Assembly: GCA_964600865.1 (NCBI GenBank) | Contig: CAZRJP010000007.1 | Location: 1 to 30,649, forward strand | Reading direction: 5' to 3' | Source: WJLC01 sp964600865 | GTDB taxonomy: Archaea; Nanobdellota; Nanobdellia; Pacearchaeales; GW2011-AR1 | DNA length: 30,649 bases | Part shown: one piece after another, positions 23,262 through 30,649 of the stretch | Numbering within the stretch: position 1 is the first letter of the stretch | Layout of the letters: the number at the start of each line of letters is the position of its first letter | Notes under the pieces: generated by a model | What the model saw: only the letters and a program-made list of their open reading frames with translations | What the model was told of the DNA's origin: nothing | Databases searched by the model: none | Program-made: the position numbers and the translations under genes

Positions 23262-25814
23262 ATGGCAAAGAAAAAGAAGAAAAAGAAGAAAAAGAAAAAA
23301 CGTAAGAAAAAATCTAAAAAGAAAAAGAAGAAATCAAAAATGAAAAAAAATGCAAAGAAGAAAATAAAGAAATTTGATGATGATAAGAATATTGTAAATT
23401 CAGAGGTATCTTCTGAGATGAAAAAATCTTATTTGGATTATGCAATGAGTGTTATTGTTTCTAGAGCAATTCCTTCTGTAGAAGATGGGTTAAAACCTGT
23501 TCAGAGAAGAATTCTTTATTCTATGTATAAAATGGGGCTAAAGCCAAATACTGTTACTAAAAAATCAGCAAGAATTGTTGGAGATGTTATAGGTAAATAT
23601 CATCCTCATGGTGACCAGGCTGTTTATAATACAATGGTTAGGCTTGCTCAGAATTTTTCAATGAGATATCCATTAGTTTTTGGACAAGGTAATTTTGGTT
23701 CAGTTGATGGAGATGATCCTGCAGCTATGAGATATACAGAAGCAAAGTTGGAGCATATTTCTTCTAAATTATTAGAGGATATAAATAAAGATACTGTTGA
23801 ATTTGTTGATAATTATGATGGTTCTCTTCAAGAGCCAGTATTACTTCCTGCAAAGCTTCCTAATTTATTATTGAATGGTGCAACAGGAATTGCAGTAGGT
23901 ATGTCTACTAATATCCCTCCTCATAATCTTACTGAATTATGTGAGGCTATTATTGCTTATATAGATAATCCAGATATATCATTAGATGAATTAACTGAGA
24001 TTGTTACTGGACCAGATTTCCCTACTGGAGGAACTGTTTCTGGAGATATGAAAAAGCTGTATAAAACAGGTAAGGGGAAAATGGTTATGAGAGGAAAAGT
24101 AAAAGTAGAAAAAATGAAAAGAAGGAAAGCAATTGTTATTACTGAAATTCCTTATATGGTAAATAAGGCATCTTTAGTGAAAAAGATAGCATCTCTTGCA
24201 AGAGATAAAAAACTTAAAGATATATCAGATTTAAGAGATGAAAGTTCTAAGGGTGAAACAAGAATTATAATTGAATTAAAACAAAGTTCAAATCCTAAGT
24301 TTGTAATTAATAGACTTTACAAATATACTAGATTACAGGATAATTTTAATGCATTAGTATTAGCATTGGTTAAAGGACAACCAAAAAAATTAGGATTAAA
24401 AGAAATTCTGAAACAATATGTTGAACATAGAAAATTAATGATTACTAAGAGAAGCCAGTATCTTTTAGATAAGGCTGAAGATAGGTTAGAGATTGTAGAT
24501 GGTTTACTTACTGCATTAAAGAAAATAGATGCTGTTGTTTCTTTAATTAAAAATGCTAAATCTACTGAACATGCTTTAAACTCTTTGAAAAAGAAATTTA
24601 AGTTATCTAAAAGACAAGCAAAAGCTGTTTTAGATACTAAATTGCAGCAATTGATTTCTCTTGAAAGAGATAAATTAAACAAAGAACAAAAAGAATTGAA
24701 AAAGAAAATTAAAAGATTGAAAAAGATTTTAGGAAATGTTAAAGAGATATTGAAGATTATTGTTAAGGAAATTAATGAGATAAAAGAAAAATATGGTGAC
24801 GAAAGAAAGACAAAAGTTTTAAAGAATATTAAGACACTTAAGGAAAAAGATTTGATTAAGAAGAAGAATGTTGTTGTTACAATTACTGAAAAAGGTTATT
24901 GCAAGAGAATTAATGTTAAAAAATATAAGGAACAGAGAAGAGGAGGAAAAGGTGTTATTGGAAGTGAATTAACAAAAGGAGATTTTGTTAAAGAAATTAT
25001 TACTTGTTCAACCCATGACTATTTGATGTTCTTTACTTCTAGGGGAAGAGTGTTATGGTTAAAAGCATATGATATACCTGCCTCTAAAAGATATAGTAAA
25101 GGTAAGGCAATAGTTAATATGTTAAATTTAAGAAATGAACATGTAACAAGTGTTATTTCTGTTAAAAATTTTGATGATTATTTGATTATGGCTACTAGAA
25201 AAGGAAAAGTTAAGAGAATATCATTAAAGTATTTTTCAAGACCAAGGTCTAGTGGAATTAAAGCAGTAAAACTTCCAAATGCTCTTGGAGGAGGAAGTTC
25301 AGATGAGCTTATTGGAGTTAAGGTTGTTAAAGAAGACCAACAAATTTCTTTAGCAACAAAAAAAGGTAAGGCAATAAGATTCAATGTTAAAAATGTAAGG
25401 CCTATGAGAAGAGCTAGTTATGGTGTTACTGGAATTAAATTAGGAAAGGATGATGAAGTTGTAAGTTTAGAAGTTTTAGATAGTAAATCAATTATGACAA
25501 TTACTGAAAATGGTTATGGTAAAAGAACTGCAGTAAAGGATTATAGAAAAACTGCAAGAGCAGGAAAAGGAGTTATTAATTTAAAGGTAACTAAGAAAAC
25601 AGGAGATGTTGTTAATACCTTAGCTGTAGAAAAAGATGATAGTATTATTATCACAACTGCCAAAGGAATGGTAATAAGAACCACATTAAAGAACATAAGA
25701 GTTATGGGAAGAGCTACTCAAGGAGTAAAGGTTGTTAAACTAAAGGAGAAGGATAGAGTTACAGATATTGTAAAGGTAGATAATGAAGAGGATTCTAAGA
25801 AATTAAAGGAGTAA
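23262..25814 (+). CDS. gyrA: DNA gyrase subunit A with poly-lysine N-terminal extension
   Basis: GyrA makes the double-strand break and wraps DNA. The breakage-reunion domain shows SYLDYAMSVIVSRAIP (56-71), DGLKPVQRRILY, KYHPHGD and the catalytic Y158 in AAMRYTEAKL. The coiled-coil gate follows. The six-bladed C-terminal domain carries a GyrA box QRRGGKG (558-564), the feature that distinguishes gyrase from topoisomerase IV. The first 37 residues are almost all Lys/Arg, an extension absent from ordinary GyrA that should be disordered and DNA- or RNA-binding. Length is 850. Its stop directly abuts the stop of the convergent nuclease gene with no base between. Confidence 0.97.
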   Translation: MAKKKKKKKKKKKRKKKSKKKKKKSKMKKNAKKKIKKFDDDKNIVNSEVSSEMKKSYLDYAMSVIVSRAIPSVEDGLKPVQRRILYSMYKMGLKPNTVTKKSARIVGDVIGKYHPHGDQAVYNTMVRLAQNFSMRYPLVFGQGNFGSVDGDDPAAMRYTEAKLEHISSKLLEDINKDTVEFVDNYDGSLQEPVLLPAKLPNLLLNGATGIAVGMSTNIPPHNLTELCEAIIAYIDNPDISLDELTEIVTGPDFPTGGTVSGDMKKLYKTGKGKMVMRGKVKVEKMKRRKAIVITEIPYMVNKASLVKKIASLARDKKLKDISDLRDESSKGETRIIIELKQSSNPKFVINRLYKYTRLQDNFNALVLALVKGQPKKLGLKEILKQYVEHRKLMITKRSQYLLDKAEDRLEIVDGLLTALKKIDAVVSLIKNAKSTEHALNSLKKKFKLSKRQAKAVLDTKLQQLISLERDKLNKEQKELKKKIKRLKKILGNVKEILKIIVKEINEIKEKYGDERKTKVLKNIKTLKEKDLIKKKNVVVTITEKGYCKRINVKKYKEQRRGGKGVIGSELTKGDFVKEIITCSTHDYLMFFTSRGRVLWLKAYDIPASKRYSKGKAIVNMLNLRNEHVTSVISVKNFDDYLIMATRKGKVKRISLKYFSRPRSSGIKAVKLPNALGGGSSDELIGVKVVKEDQQISLATKKGKAIRFNVKNVRPMRRASYGVTGIKLGKDDEVVSLEVLDSKSIMTITENGYGKRTAVKDYRKTARAGKGVINLKVTKKTGDVVNTLAVEKDDSIIITTAKGMVIRTTLKNIRVMGRATQGVKVVKLKEKDRVTDIVKVDNEEDSKKLKE

Positions 25815-26735
25815 TTAATCTTTTATATATTTAGAGATAGTTGGATATTTATCTTTGTATAATTTATTTTCTTGCTTTATGTTTGTTTTTTCTTTTTCTC
25901 GATTTGATTTAGCTTGTTTTTTATGATATTTTTTACATTCTTTTTGATATGAACACCATTTACATAAAATACTTTTTTTAGGAGGGAATTTTTTAGTGGA
26001 TTCTATTTTTTTTATTTTATCAAGTGTTTGGTTTTTTAATTGTTTTAATTCTTCGTTTGTTTTTTTAATTGTTATTTTTTTATTATGTGCAAGATAATGC
26101 CAATTTAATGTTACTTTTTTATCATAGCCTCTTTTTTCTTTTATTGCCATGGCATATAATGCTAATTGTCTATCATTGTTTATTTTTTCCTTGCTTGGCA
26201 GAGTATTTGCAGTCTTATAATCATGTATTTCTATATGCCCTGTTTCTGGATTTTTAGCAAGGCGGTCTATGAATCCAATTATTTTATATTTTCCATCCTT
26301 ATCTAATTCTAAAAATATTTTCTTTTCTATTTCTTCTGTCCCATCTTCAAATGGGTGATTTGTTTTATAGTAATTTGCAATAAATTCTACTCCTTTATTA
26401 TAATAATCCTTTTTGTTTAAGTGGTCTTTTACAATAACAATTTCTTCACTAAAGTCCTTTCGCCATGTCTTAGTATAATGCATTATTGCATCATCTAAGG
26501 TAGGTGTTTCCCCTTTTTGTTTTTGATTATAAATCCATTCAAGTGTTTCATGAACAGCACTTCCTAAATGTGTTTCAATGGTCTTTTCTATTTCAGGAAT
26601 TATCTTATCAATGTATCTAAATTTAAACTTTAATGGGCATTGTTCAAAAGTGCTAATCCTTGAATGAGAATAGATTTTACTTTTACCATTATAATTTCTT
26701 TTATAATCTTTTTTTTCACTCTTTTTTTCACTCAT
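25815..26735 (-). CDS. PD-(D/E)XK nuclease with probable Fe-S cluster (RecB/AddB/Cas4-like)
   Basis: The motifs of the PDDEXK_1 family are all present: ISTFEQCPLKFKFRY (C33), GSAVHETLEW (H62), GFIDRL (D157), EIHDYKT (D172, K174) and QLALYAMA (Q190). The C-terminal LCKWCSYQKEC (C258, C261, C267) joins C33 as a likely [4Fe-4S] site, as in Cas4 and AddB. At 306 residues it is a stand-alone exonuclease rather than a helicase fusion. No cas genes are nearby, so a role in DNA repair is more likely than in CRISPR adaptation. A TATA-like TTTATATA on the minus strand lies about 25-35 bases before its start. Confidence 0.9.
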   Translation of the reverse strand: MSEKKSEKKDYKRNYNGKSKIYSHSRISTFEQCPLKFKFRYIDKIIPEIEKTIETHLGSAVHETLEWIYNQKQKGETPTLDDAIMHYTKTWRKDFSEEIVIVKDHLNKKDYYNKGVEFIANYYKTNHPFEDGTEEIEKKIFLELDKDGKYKIIGFIDRLAKNPETGHIEIHDYKTANTLPSKEKINNDRQLALYAMAIKEKRGYDKKVTLNWHYLAHNKKITIKKTNEELKQLKNQTLDKIKKIESTKKFPPKKSILCKWCSYQKECKKYHKKQAKSNREKEKTNIKQENKLYKDKYPTISKYIKD

Positions 26736-26942
26736 AACTAATAGGAATTGAGGAGTATTATATAAATTTTATTGAGAACTAGTGGGTTAATTGTTAATGC
26801 TAAGAAAAATAATAAAAGGGATAAGAGGCATAAAAATTTAAGTTATTTCTATTTGAATAAATTTTATTAATGCAATTGCTGATTATTCAAGAATTTCAAT
26901 TCAATAACCTAAAATTGTTATTAATTAATACTTTACTCAATT
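26736..26942. other. Intergenic region between nuclease and aIF2-gamma genes
   Basis: This 207-base gap contains the nuclease promoter on the minus strand (TATA-like AAAATTTATATA at about 26760-26771) and otherwise AT-rich sequence. A 24-codon frame on the plus strand (26797-26871) is not convincing. Confidence 0.5.
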
Positions 26943-28142
26943 TCAAATTATTTCACCATAGCCAATCAATCTCCAATGGCCATGAATATTTCTAGCTATC
27001 CCAACATTATCCCCTTTTAATGCAACAATAGGTATTTTTAATAGAAGTTCAATTGTATTTGTTTTTTTATTTATTTTTTCAACCTCTCCTACAGTTGTAG
27101 TAGTATTAACACTTAACATTAAGTTTTCTTTTGTCTTTAATTTTTTAACTGGTTCGTGTTCATTTGTTCCCATTACTTTTTCAAATAAATTTTCTTTTAT
27201 TTTTATTCTATAGGTTATTTCAGGAAGAACTCCTTTTTTTGAAACAAGATTTCCTATTAAAGAGTCTGTTTTTGTTAGTATTGGGTCAAGATTTGTTTCA
27301 ATAGATATGCTTGCTCCAGGTTTAACTTCCTTTACAGATTCTTTTCCTTTTCTTAAAGATAAGATTTTTGTTGTTAATGGTTTATATGTTTCTTTATTAT
27401 GTTTTTTGATTTTTAATCCTGGTTTAATTTCAATTTCATCTCCTACTTTTAGAGAACCTTTTTTCAATATTCCTCCTAAGACTCCTCCATTAAGTTTCTT
27501 TATTTTTGTTCCTGGCCTATTTATATCAAAACTTCTTGCTATAAGAAATATAGGGTCTGCTTTTTCATTTCTTTTAGGAATTTTAATCTCTGTTAATTTT
27601 TTTAATATTTTTTCTATGTTAATTCCTTGTTGTGCAGAAGTTGGAATAATAGGAGAATTTTCTGCTATAGTGCCTTTTACAAATTTTTTAATTTCTTTAT
27701 AATTTTCTAATGCCTGTTTTTTTGAAACAACATCAATTTTATTTTGAATTATAATAATATTTTTTATTTTCTTTGCTTGTAGTGCTGAAAAGTGTTCCAT
27801 TGTTTGAGGTTTAATTCCTTCATTTGCTGCTATAACTAAAATAGCAGCATCAATAACTGCTGCACCAGATAACATTGTAGCCATAAGCATTTCATGTCCA
27901 GGAGCATCAATAAAACTAATATGTCTTACTTTTTTTCCTTTATTTTTAATATTATATTTTTTCCCTTTTTTGCAAATTGTTGTATCTGCATAACCTAATT
28001 TGATTGTAATTCCTCTTTTGAGCTCTTCTGAATGAGTATCTGTAAATTTTCCAGTTAATCTACTTAGTAATGTTGTTTTCCCATGGTCAATATGTCCAAC
28101 AACACCTACATTCAATTCTTCAACATTATTTTCTTTATCCAT
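26943..28142 (-). CDS. Translation initiation factor aIF2 subunit gamma, zinc knuckle lost
   Basis: The GTPase subunit that carries Met-tRNAi to the small ribosomal subunit. G motifs are GHIDHGKTT (16-24), RGITI, DAPGHE (79-84), NKID (134-137) and TSAQ; the EF-Tu-like domains II and III follow with RSFDINRPGT, GGVLGGILKKG and GDNVGIAR. At 399 residues it is complete. Canonical aIF2-gamma has a Cys knuckle of two CxxC pairs between switch I and G3; here this segment (about 55-75) retains only C57 and is filled by lysine and glycine. The gene is the last of the minus-strand operon. A truncated gene lies immediately upstream. Confidence 0.95.
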   Translation of the reverse strand: MDKENNVEELNVGVVGHIDHGKTTLLSRLTGKFTDTHSEELKRGITIKLGYADTTICKKGKKYNIKNKGKKVRHISFIDAPGHEMLMATMLSGAAVIDAAILVIAANEGIKPQTMEHFSALQAKKIKNIIIIQNKIDVVSKKQALENYKEIKKFVKGTIAENSPIIPTSAQQGINIEKILKKLTEIKIPKRNEKADPIFLIARSFDINRPGTKIKKLNGGVLGGILKKGSLKVGDEIEIKPGLKIKKHNKETYKPLTTKILSLRKGKESVKEVKPGASISIETNLDPILTKTDSLIGNLVSKKGVLPEITYRIKIKENLFEKVMGTNEHEPVKKLKTKENLMLSVNTTTTVGEVEKINKKTNTIELLLKIPIVALKGDNVGIARNIHGHWRLIGYGEII

Positions 28143-28188
28143 ACAATTTCAAGAATAAGTTGGTTAAAAAAGCTTATGATTATTAATT

Positions 28189-28349
28189 TTAGTAAAAGGT
28201 TTCTTCTAAAGTTGATTGTATTTTGTTTTCATCTAAACTATCTATTATTTTTATCATTTTTGCACCCAAGTTATTTGCTTTTTTTACAACTCTTTTTGGT
28301 TCCACTTTTTCTAGAAATACTGCAGGGATATTTTTATTATGACACTCTT
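28189..28349 (-). pseudogene. C-terminal remnant of an unidentified gene cut by a TnpB element
   Basis: Reading on the minus strand from the element boundary gives ECHNKNIPAVFLEKVEPK, then RVVKKANNLGAKMIKIIDSL and DENKIQSTLEETFY before TAA. Composition is clearly protein-like and the frame is clean for about 53 codons, but no upstream start exists: the element end abuts it and its 38-base end has a TAG in this frame. I cannot name the family. In many archaea a small conserved gene lies between S24e and aIF2-gamma, and this may be such a gene. Confidence 0.55.
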
Positions 28350-28387
28350 GTGAACTACCATTACCTAATTTCTAACGAAATTCAGGA
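28350..28387 (-). repeat. TnpB element right end / omega-RNA scaffold end (38-base repeat)
   Basis: Contains the tnpB relic's TGA stop and the AATTTC-GTTA-GAAATT hairpin and ends GTTCAC. It is an exact inverted copy of 16663-16700. The 3' end of a tnpB gene and its downstream end normally form the guide RNA scaffold, so this is the expected position of the scaffold end; the bases after GTTCAC would be guide. Confidence 0.75.
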
Positions 28388-28869
28388 AATGGCTTCTTGC
28401 GAGTCCTTACAACTCCTAATTGGAGAAACTCTCGTTTTATGTTCGGCTGTATGTCGCAACAAATCCTTAACAGATTGCTCGTCCACAGAGCGTTCTTGTG
28501 ATAGGAAACGCTTCATTATATTGACAGCAGAGTTCTTATCTCTATCTATCTCATTTCCACAATCACATTTTATAGTTCTTTCATATAACTTCCTGTCTTC
28601 TTTCTTACCACATACACAACATTCTTTGGTAGTATTTACTTCGCTGATTTCTATTACCTTCTTACCTACTTTTTCAGCTTTGTAGGTTAGAAATCTAACA
28701 ATTCTTCTCATATAACCAGTGTTGTGTGTGGAATAGTGTAGTCTCTTTTGCCACTTATTCTTACTATTCATCCTCCTTACATTTATCTTACCTACGATGA
28801 TAGTATTAGATTTAGTATTGTTAATAATCTTCTTACTCTGTTTATGTTGAAAGTCTTTAGTTTGATTTG
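28382..28869 (-). pseudogene. tnpB: 5'-truncated TnpB (IS200/IS605-type) relic
   Basis: TnpB is the RNA-guided nuclease encoded by IS200/IS605-type elements. The retained part is the C-terminal third: SNQTKDFQHKQSKKIINN, then TIIVGKINVRRM (the RuvC-II strand, with G rather than the usual E), the Zn ribbon ECCVCGKK...CDCGNE, and the RuvC-III DRDKNSAVNIMKRFL. The RuvC-I aspartate and all N-terminal domains are missing, so it cannot be active as a nuclease. The left breakpoint lies at the S24e stop codon. The frame runs on upstream through S24e in another phase, but that part is not TnpB. No TnpA is nearby. Confidence 0.88.
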
Positions 28870-29273
28870 AACACTTTCTTTTCATCTTTCTTAGTATCAG
28901 GTTTCTTTTCTTCTTTTTCAGCTTCTTCTTTATCATCGGAATTCTCTTTTGGTTTTTCCTTAGATTCATCTTCCTTATTTTCTGTTTCTTTCTTTTCTTC
29001 TTTTTCAGCTTCTTTTTCTTTATCAGACATATTTTCTATTTCATCTCTTTCTTTATTTGTTTTATACACATTAGCTTTTAGTTTAAATTTTTGAGAACCA
29101 AATCCTCCTTGGATATGAATAATTTTTATTGAATTTTTTTCTACAGAATACTTTTTTGAAAGTTCTTCTGCAACGTCCTTGTTTTTTGGTGCAGTAGGAG
29201 ATTCAATTGTTCCAGTAATTTCTTTTCTATCAAATAAAGGATTTTGTTTTTCTTTTTTTATGTTTATTTTCAT
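28857..29273 (-). CDS. rps24e: Ribosomal protein S24e with acidic/lysine tail ending in mobile-element DNA
   Basis: The S24e core is complete (MKINIKKEKQNPLFDRKEIT, GTIESPTAPKNKDVAEELSKKY, IKIIHIQGGFGSQKFKLKANVY), about 85 residues. After it runs a Lys/Glu tail (KEKEAEKEEKKETENKEDES and similar) of about 50 residues, not usual in the family. The last five codons and the TAA coincide with the tnpB relic in another frame, so the natural 3' end has been replaced. The ATG at 29271-29273 is preferred over an upstream ATG at 29297, since homologues begin MKINI. It follows spt4 by four bases. Confidence 0.93.
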   Translation of the reverse strand: MKINIKKEKQNPLFDRKEITGTIESPTAPKNKDVAEELSKKYSVEKNSIKIIHIQGGFGSQKFKLKANVYKTNKERDEIENMSDKEKEAEKEEKKETENKEDESKEKPKENSDDKEEAEKEEKKPDTKKDEKKVFKSN

Positions 29274-29277
29274 TTTA

Positions 29278-29472
29278 TTATCTTGTTTTAAGTGCAAAGT
29301 TCCCTTTTTTCTTTAAATCTACTTTTTTTGCTATTTCAGATTTTTCAGGATTTATTACAACTATTCTCCCTTTAAAATTTTCTTTTATTTCTTTAGAATC
29401 ACATTTAGGGCATTTTTCTGATCCTCTAAATATAGTCTTACATATTTTGCATGCCTTGTCTTTTTTTGTCAT
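29278..29472 (-). CDS. spt4: Transcription elongation factor Spt4 (RpoE'')
   Basis: A 64-residue zinc protein: CKICKTIF...CPKCDSKEIKENFKGRIVVINPEKSEIAKKVDLKKKGNFALKTR. Four cysteines (C8, C11, C21, C24) bind zinc, and the GRIVVINPEKSEIAK segment is the family signature. Spt4 pairs with Spt5 (NusG-like) to keep RNA polymerase processive. It follows rpo7 by two bases and precedes S24e by four, the conserved archaeal order Rpo7-Spt4-S24e. Confidence 0.95.
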   Translation of the reverse strand: MTKKDKACKICKTIFRGSEKCPKCDSKEIKENFKGRIVVINPEKSEIAKKVDLKKKGNFALKTR

Positions 29473-29474
29473 TT

Positions 29475-30071
29475 TTATTTTTTAGATTTTGATTTTTTTT
29501 CTTGAGCTTTTTTGATTTTCTTCTCTTCTTTTTTCTTTTTTATTCTATCTTCTTTTATCCATTCTTTTTTACCTAATCCTGGTTGTCTCATTGTTAATCC
29601 TATTTTAGGGTTATTACCCTTGTGACTTATAGCAACTATTCTCGCTATACATTCATCTCCTATTTTTAAACTTCTTTTTGAACTCTTTCCACTTAAGGAA
29701 TTTGATTTACTAAAGCTTACATAATCATCCATTGTTTGGCTTATATGGATCATTCCTTTCATATCTCCCATATTAATGAATGCACCAAAACTTGTAATTT
29801 CAGTTATAATCCCATGAATAATTTCCTGAAGTTCTGGTTTCCATACTAATAATTTAAATTTTGATTTGTAATATGCTGCTCCGTCTCCTGGAATAATTAC
29901 TCCTTCTCCTATATCCATAACATCCACAACTGAGATAACATTTCCAAGTTCTTTATCATAATATTCAGAATAAGTTTCTTTTAATTGTTCTTGAACTGCT
30001 TCTGATGTTGGTTTTCCAAATAGTTTTGGAGCCACTCTAACGTAATCCTCAACTTCTGTTATAGAGAACAT
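29475..30071 (-). CDS. rpo7: RNA polymerase subunit Rpo7 (RpoE')
   Basis: Rpo7 forms the RNA polymerase stalk with Rpo4. The N-terminal tip domain (about 1-80: VEDYVRVAPKLFG, GNVISVVDVMDIGEGVIIPGDGAAYY) and an S1 domain (about 82-160: HGIITEITSFGAFINMGDMKGMIHISQTMDDYV...IGDECIARIVAIS) are complete. The C-terminus carries a lysine-rich extension (EDRIKKKKEEKKIKKAQEKKSKSKK) beyond the usual end. Its minus-strand promoter CCTTTTTAAACC lies at about 30088-30102, about 20-30 bases before the start. It heads the operon. Confidence 0.95.
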   Translation of the reverse strand: MFSITEVEDYVRVAPKLFGKPTSEAVQEQLKETYSEYYDKELGNVISVVDVMDIGEGVIIPGDGAAYYKSKFKLLVWKPELQEIIHGIITEITSFGAFINMGDMKGMIHISQTMDDYVSFSKSNSLSGKSSKRSLKIGDECIARIVAISHKGNNPKIGLTMRQPGLGKKEWIKEDRIKKKKEEKKIKKAQEKKSKSKK

Positions 30072-30151
30072 AAAGAATAAAATAAAAGTTGGTTTAAAAA
30101 GGTTATCTTTCCACAGGATTAATTTTTAATATCTTTTTAAGAGAATTTTGA

Positions 30152-30544
30152 TCAAATTATGTCTTTATTTTGCTTTTTTCTCTTTTTAAATTCCTTGGGT
30201 CTTTTTTTATGATTTGGTTTTTTCCGATAAGCATGGTGGGTATCACTGACATGATATTGGTGTTCTATTTGATTTTTAATTTTAGTAAAACACTTTTTTG
30301 TAGATTCAATTGATTTCCATGATTGATCGTCTGCTTCAAAATTCCTAGTTTTAATTTTAATTTCTAAATGAATACTTGTTTTCTTATTATTTCCTTCATT
30401 AGAATATGTTTGAACAAAAAATTTCATTTTAGAAGGTTCTTCTAGAAATTGAGTGAATCTTTTTGTTTCTTTTTTTATTATTTCTTTTATTTTATCTTGT
30501 TCTTTTTCTGTTAGCCTATCAAGCCCTTTAATTTCCTTTTTCAT
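30152..30544 (-). CDS. Small basic protein, possibly HPF/RaiA-like
   Basis: A 130-residue cytoplasmic protein. The centre, KMKFFVQTYSNEGNNKKTSIHLEIKIKTRNFEADDQSWKSIESTKKCFTKIKNQIEHQY, has the beta-beta-alpha rhythm and the F-A...W.....A...L..Q pattern of ribosome hibernation factors, but no diagnostic residue settles it. A lysine-rich tail (HHAYRKKPNHKKRPKEFKKRKK) follows. It is transcribed alone, 80 bases upstream of rpo7. Otherwise unrecognised. Confidence 0.6.
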   Translation of the reverse strand: MKKEIKGLDRLTEKEQDKIKEIIKKETKRFTQFLEEPSKMKFFVQTYSNEGNNKKTSIHLEIKIKTRNFEADDQSWKSIESTKKCFTKIKNQIEHQYHVSDTHHAYRKKPNHKKRPKEFKKRKKQNKDII

Positions 30545-30606
30545 TATTAAATTAAATGAGGTTATTTATTTAAAATTAATCCTTTAATTAAGGTATGTGC
30601 TAGACC

Positions 30607-30620
30607 AGGACATATGTCCT
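30607..30620. other. 14-base perfect palindrome AGGACATATGTCCT
   Basis: A perfect palindrome in otherwise AT-rich intergenic DNA, flanked by GACC and AGGC that extend the symmetry imperfectly. It lies upstream of the 30544 gene on its minus-strand promoter side and could be a dimeric repressor site. Confidence 0.35.
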
Positions 30621-30649
30621 AGGCAAAACCAAAAATTAGTTCTGAGATG

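Noticed and set aside
25815..26735. Cas4 of a CRISPR system
   Set aside because: The Fe-S and PD-(D/E)XK motifs fit, but length exceeds typical Cas4 and no cas1/cas2 or array is in the window.
26797..26871. 24-codon plus-strand frame in the nuclease/aIF2 gap
   Set aside because: Too short, basic low-complexity sequence, no ribosome site.
28083..28685. Plus-strand 200-codon frame across the TnpB relic
   Set aside because: Antisense of TnpB and the gene tail; composition is Leu/Phe/Ser-rich with no domain.
28870..28969. N-terminal extension of the TnpB frame
   Set aside because: This part is the S24e lysine/glutamate tail read in another frame; it has no TnpB features.
1..30649. tRNA or rRNA genes
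   Set aside because: No GTTCRANYC T-loop with matching acceptor stem and no rRNA-like GC-rich block was seen on either strand by eye.

Overview
The window looks like part of the chromosome of an AT-rich archaeon, most likely a small-genome lineage of the DPANN type. The archaeal assignment rests on Kae1, archaeal/eukaryotic-type ribosomal proteins (L7Ae, S28e, L24e, S24e), Rpo7 (RpoE), Spt4 and aIF2-gamma. It is supported by TATA-like boxes 25-40 bases before many starts and very short leaders. The DPANN placement is an inference from gene style: reduced ribosomal proteins, lysine-rich tails, bacterial-type gyrase, and large cadherin-like surface proteins carrying the C-DGxQNxGExGxDCGGPC motif.

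Region 1 (1-14729, + strand) is a cell-surface and envelope locus. It begins inside a secreted LamG protein and continues with two paralogous membrane-anchored beta-sandwich proteins, a 63-residue membrane peptide, a secreted WxL/camelysin-like protein, a small ASH-like membrane protein, a Cys-rich 654-residue surface protein and a 1390-residue cadherin-like protein. It ends with a MoxR AAA+ ATPase, a DUF58 protein and a BatA-like VWA membrane protein. The layout recalls the WxL / WxL-interacting-protein loci of Gram-positive bacteria, with a MoxR-DUF58-VWA module that may act on the surface proteins.

Region 2 (14726-16740) holds a membrane-anchored coiled-coil protein (- strand), a DUF167 protein, a zinc metallopeptidase of the COG4900 type and a 49-residue basic protein with a strong Shine-Dalgarno site. 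It also holds a solitary 38-base copy of the end of a TnpB-type element, just upstream of the kae1 promoter.

Region 3 (16739-25814, + strand) is an information-processing block. It contains kae1, a structured intergenic segment, the L7Ae-S28e-L24e cluster, gyrB interrupted by an HNH-type intein, two small Cys-containing proteins, and gyrA. A near-textbook kink-turn sits at the predicted 5' end of the L7Ae mRNA. It overlaps an alternative 10-bp hairpin, which suggests autoregulation by L7Ae through a structural switch.

Region 4 (25815-30544, - strand) has a PD-(D/E)XK nuclease with a probable Fe-S cluster, aIF2-gamma lacking its zinc knuckle, and a transcription/translation operon (Rpo7-Spt4-S24e). 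A 5'-truncated TnpB relic interrupts this operon. It supplies the S24e stop codon and leaves behind only the C-terminal tail of an unidentified gene. A small HPF-like or unknown protein closes the window. No tRNA, rRNA or CRISPR array was recognised.
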